A DNA stretch of 64,000 nucleotides from DATNPX01 sp036702975. Its GTDB lineage: Bacteria > Cyanobacteriota > Vampirovibrionia > Obscuribacterales > Obscuribacteraceae. The translations under genes were made by a program, and so were the position numbers. Each line of letters opens with the position of its first letter. Positions within the stretch are counted from its first letter, which is position 1. The notes beneath the pieces were generated by a model. The model ran no database searches. It saw only the letters and a program-made list of their open reading frames with translations, and was not told where the DNA came from. The DNA lies in assembly GCA_036702975.1 (NCBI GenBank), contig DATNPX010000034.1, positions 372,001-436,000 on the forward strand, given 5' to 3'. Positions 62,780 to 64,000 of the stretch are shown one piece after another.

Positions 62780-62850
62780 GCGCTGGGCCGAAGACAGACG
62801 GTTATCTACTTCTAAGATCACTCCGTTGTCGAAAACTCGTCTAGCGCACC
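62780..62850 (+). ncRNA. Y RNA (Ro60-binding RNA)
   Basis: The ends form a 9-bp closing stem (GCGCTGGGC, 62780-62788, with GTCTAGCGC, 62839-62847, two G-U pairs). On the 5' strand a single C (62789) bulges, then G-C and A-T pairs, then an internal loop. The 5' strand reads CTGGGCCGAAG, close to CUGGUCCGAAG of human Y1; the 3' strand reads ACTCGTCTAG, close to ACUUGACUAG. This is the Ro-binding helix. An upper stem (GACAGACGG with CCGTTGTC, 62793-62801 and 62823-62830, one bulged G) closes a loop containing ATCT/AGAT with seven unpaired bases. Exact transcript ends are unknown. It may be cotranscribed with Ro60 and processed. Confidence 0.83.
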
Positions 62851-62868
62851 CTTTCTCTGCGGGCCGCA

Positions 62869-62922
62869 GTGATTTGGTTATCCGATTGAGACTCGGTAAA
62901 CCAATGGTTTACGCCGAATCAC
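62869..62922 (+). other. second structured element downstream of the Y RNA
   Basis: GTGATTTGG (62869-62877) pairs with CCGAATCAC (62914-62922), 9 bp with one G-U. This stem encloses a 7-bp hairpin (GTAAACC/GGTTTAC, 62896-62912, loop AAT). It could be a further module of the Y RNA transcript or a separate RNA. The remaining 62923-63670 carries no gene I can support; small frames there lack family or ribosome-site support. Confidence 0.45.
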
Positions 62923-63262
62923 AAATTCGTCCGCAGTTCGTTCAGGAGCAGGTTCCGCCGTGAGTGCGATTGAGTCGCATTATCTCTCGCCCGAATTTCG
63001 ACCAAGAATTCCTGCGGCGGGACCTGCTGTTGCGGGCGGCAAGAATACCACGGCACCGACCGGCCCAGCAGTTCCTATGAGCCCGGAAGATACCCAACAA
63101 CGGCACCGGCAACGGGTAAGTCCTTTCGGTGAACGCGCCAGCGGCTTATGCCAAGTATTTCAATCCGATGAAAATGAGGATCGATGCACCAATTAATTTA
63201 AGAATCACCGTTTTTGGTGCGATAACGTTATGCATGAGTTCCCCGAAAAGAGTTAGCAAAAT

Positions 63263-63299
63263 TGTTCATGTCTTTTCTACGCATGTGCGTATTTGAACA
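63263..63299. promoter_or_regulatory. nested inverted repeat, possible operator
   Basis: The outer arms TGTTCA/TGAACA (63263-63268, 63294-63299) enclose TACGCA/TGCGTA (63278-63283, 63286-63291), all without mismatch. It lies about 370 bases upstream of the fatty-acid-hydroxylase-like gene. Its purpose is unknown. Confidence 0.35.
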
Positions 63300-63670
63300 T
63301 GCAACTGCGTGAAACGAGTAAAGACATCAAGCGTGTGGATTTCTTGCGTTGAGCGCAATTAAGACCTATTGAATACCTATCGATTACTTAAGGAAATTGA
63401 GTTTGGTGTATGCCATAGTAGCAAAATCGGACTTGAGGACAGGCTCCAAGTGGATACGGGGTATCCCATGAAAAGAAGTCTGATACTGACGTAGACAATG
63501 CTTAGCTCTTAAGTTCACAGGCACTGACGGATTAGTTTGAGCATCCTGATGCGAACCAGATCTTCACCACTTGAACAAGATTCATGGTTGACAAAACAAG
63601 TATTAGTCAGTAGTTTGAGTACATTAGCTGGCACCACAGACAGTGACTAGCAGGAAATCCAGGGAAGGCT

Positions 63671-64000
63671 ATGTTTCTTTCATTGCAGATTGTTGGATGG
63701 TTTCTTTTCTCATGTATTTTGATGTCTTTCATTGAACATCAAGTTCACAGCAAGCTCATGCATAAGAGATCCATTCCGATGTTCCAGCGCACCTTTCAAG
63801 CGCACGCCATTGATCATCACATGCACTACTTGTCGATCTTTCACGACGAGCCTGTCGGGAAAAACGAAGATAAAGAGATCCGATTGACAGTCAGGAAGGC
63901 TCCTATCAAGGCACTACCGATTGCAGCAGTAATTGCACTGGTATCGGTTCCTGGTGCAGTTGTATTTGTACTAACGGCTACTTTGCACCATTGGATCTGG
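63671..64000 (+). CDS. fatty-acid-hydroxylase/sterol-desaturase-like membrane protein, 3' end cut off
   Basis: An ATG at 63671 with AGGGAAGG upstream opens a frame that stays open to the window edge (110 codons). The first helix (SLQIVGWFLFSCILMSF) is followed by histidine-rich sequence: E-H-Q-V-H, then H-A-I-D-H-H-M-H-Y, and a second hydrophobic helix. Clustered HxxxH/HxxHH motifs after membrane helices are typical of the fatty acid hydroxylase superfamily, which uses a di-iron centre to hydroxylate or desaturate lipids. The later histidine boxes lie outside the window, so the assignment is provisional. Confidence 0.66.
   Translation, partial: MFLSLQIVGWFLFSCILMSFIEHQVHSKLMHKRSIPMFQRTFQAHAIDHHMHYLSIFHDEPVGKNEDKEIRLTVRKAPIKALPIAAVIALVSVPGAVVFVLTATLHHWIW

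Noticed and set aside
62780..62850. tRNA or tRNA pseudogene at the Y RNA position
   Set aside because: A 7-bp core stem and a 7-base loop first suggested a tRNA, but there is no proper T arm, no T33 and no D arm. The bulged helix and CCGAAG fit a Y RNA instead.
62664..63196. Two small overlapping reading frames after Ro60 (62664-62963 and 62960-63196)
   Set aside because: They begin at TTG and GTG codons without convincing ribosome sites, resemble no family, and the first overlaps the Ro60 end and the Y RNA-like stem.

Overview
ORGANISM. The window looks like a chromosomal segment of a Gram-negative relative of Cyanobacteria, most likely Vampirovibrionia (Melainabacteria), near Obscuribacterales. 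This is inferred from gene content because there is no rRNA or tRNA. The pointers are a LexA repressor, an ARC6/IMS-type domain on an exported protein, many large secreted or TPR proteins with low-complexity tails, several Hanks-type kinases, and TadE/TadG-like pseudopilins. No phage, insertion sequence or CRISPR array is visible. LAYOUT. 1-9.2 kb: a truncated exported protein; a DNA-repair pair (MBL-fold exonuclease plus ATP-dependent DNA ligase); a small c-type cytochrome; an 11-residue-repeat coiled-coil protein; an orphan Clp-N protein; a papain-like peptidase; a membrane hydrolase; and a prephenate dehydrogenase/dehydratase-like fusion. 9.2-19 kb: an SAF-like exported protein, a membrane TPR protein beside a diguanylate cyclase, an exported glycine-zipper protein, a DnaJ-TPR protein divergent from clpB, and an exported ankyrin protein. 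19-30 kb: a TadG-like protein behind a good sigma-70 promoter, a membrane Ser/Thr kinase, exported proteins of unknown family, a TadE-like protein, and a 1285-residue protein ending in two phosphoribosyltransferase-like domains. 30-38 kb: a larC operon, dusB, gmk-rpoZ and rqcH. 38-46.6 kb: a 1000-residue TPR membrane protein, a TadE-TadE-TadG(vWA) operon, lexA with an apparent autoregulatory operator, and an arginase-family gene. 46.9-60.4 kb: a same-strand run consisting of a coiled-coil protein, a UbiB/ABC1 kinase, a PP2C phosphatase, a zinc-ribbon/FHA protein, a soluble kinase with an NHL propeller, Maf, an IMS-domain exported protein, an M23 endopeptidase and a Lys/Asp-rich exported protein. 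It reads as phospho-signalling joined to envelope and division functions. 60.4-64 kb: a Ro60 (TROVE) gene flanked by structured RNA, then the start of a fatty-acid-hydroxylase-like gene. MOST NOTABLE. About 60 bases after the Ro60 stop codon lies a 68-nt stem-loop. It reproduces the Ro-binding helix of Y RNAs: closing stem, bulged C in CCGAAG, and an opposite strand ending in CTAG. It appears to be a Y RNA gene. Upstream of Ro60 is a second structured segment bounded by a consensus-like promoter and a GC-rich hairpin. Other points of interest are the duplicated PRTase-like domains, the TyrA-PheA-like fusion with altered dehydratase motifs, a small repeated domain shared by two exported proteins, and low-complexity insertions in conserved cytosolic enzymes.
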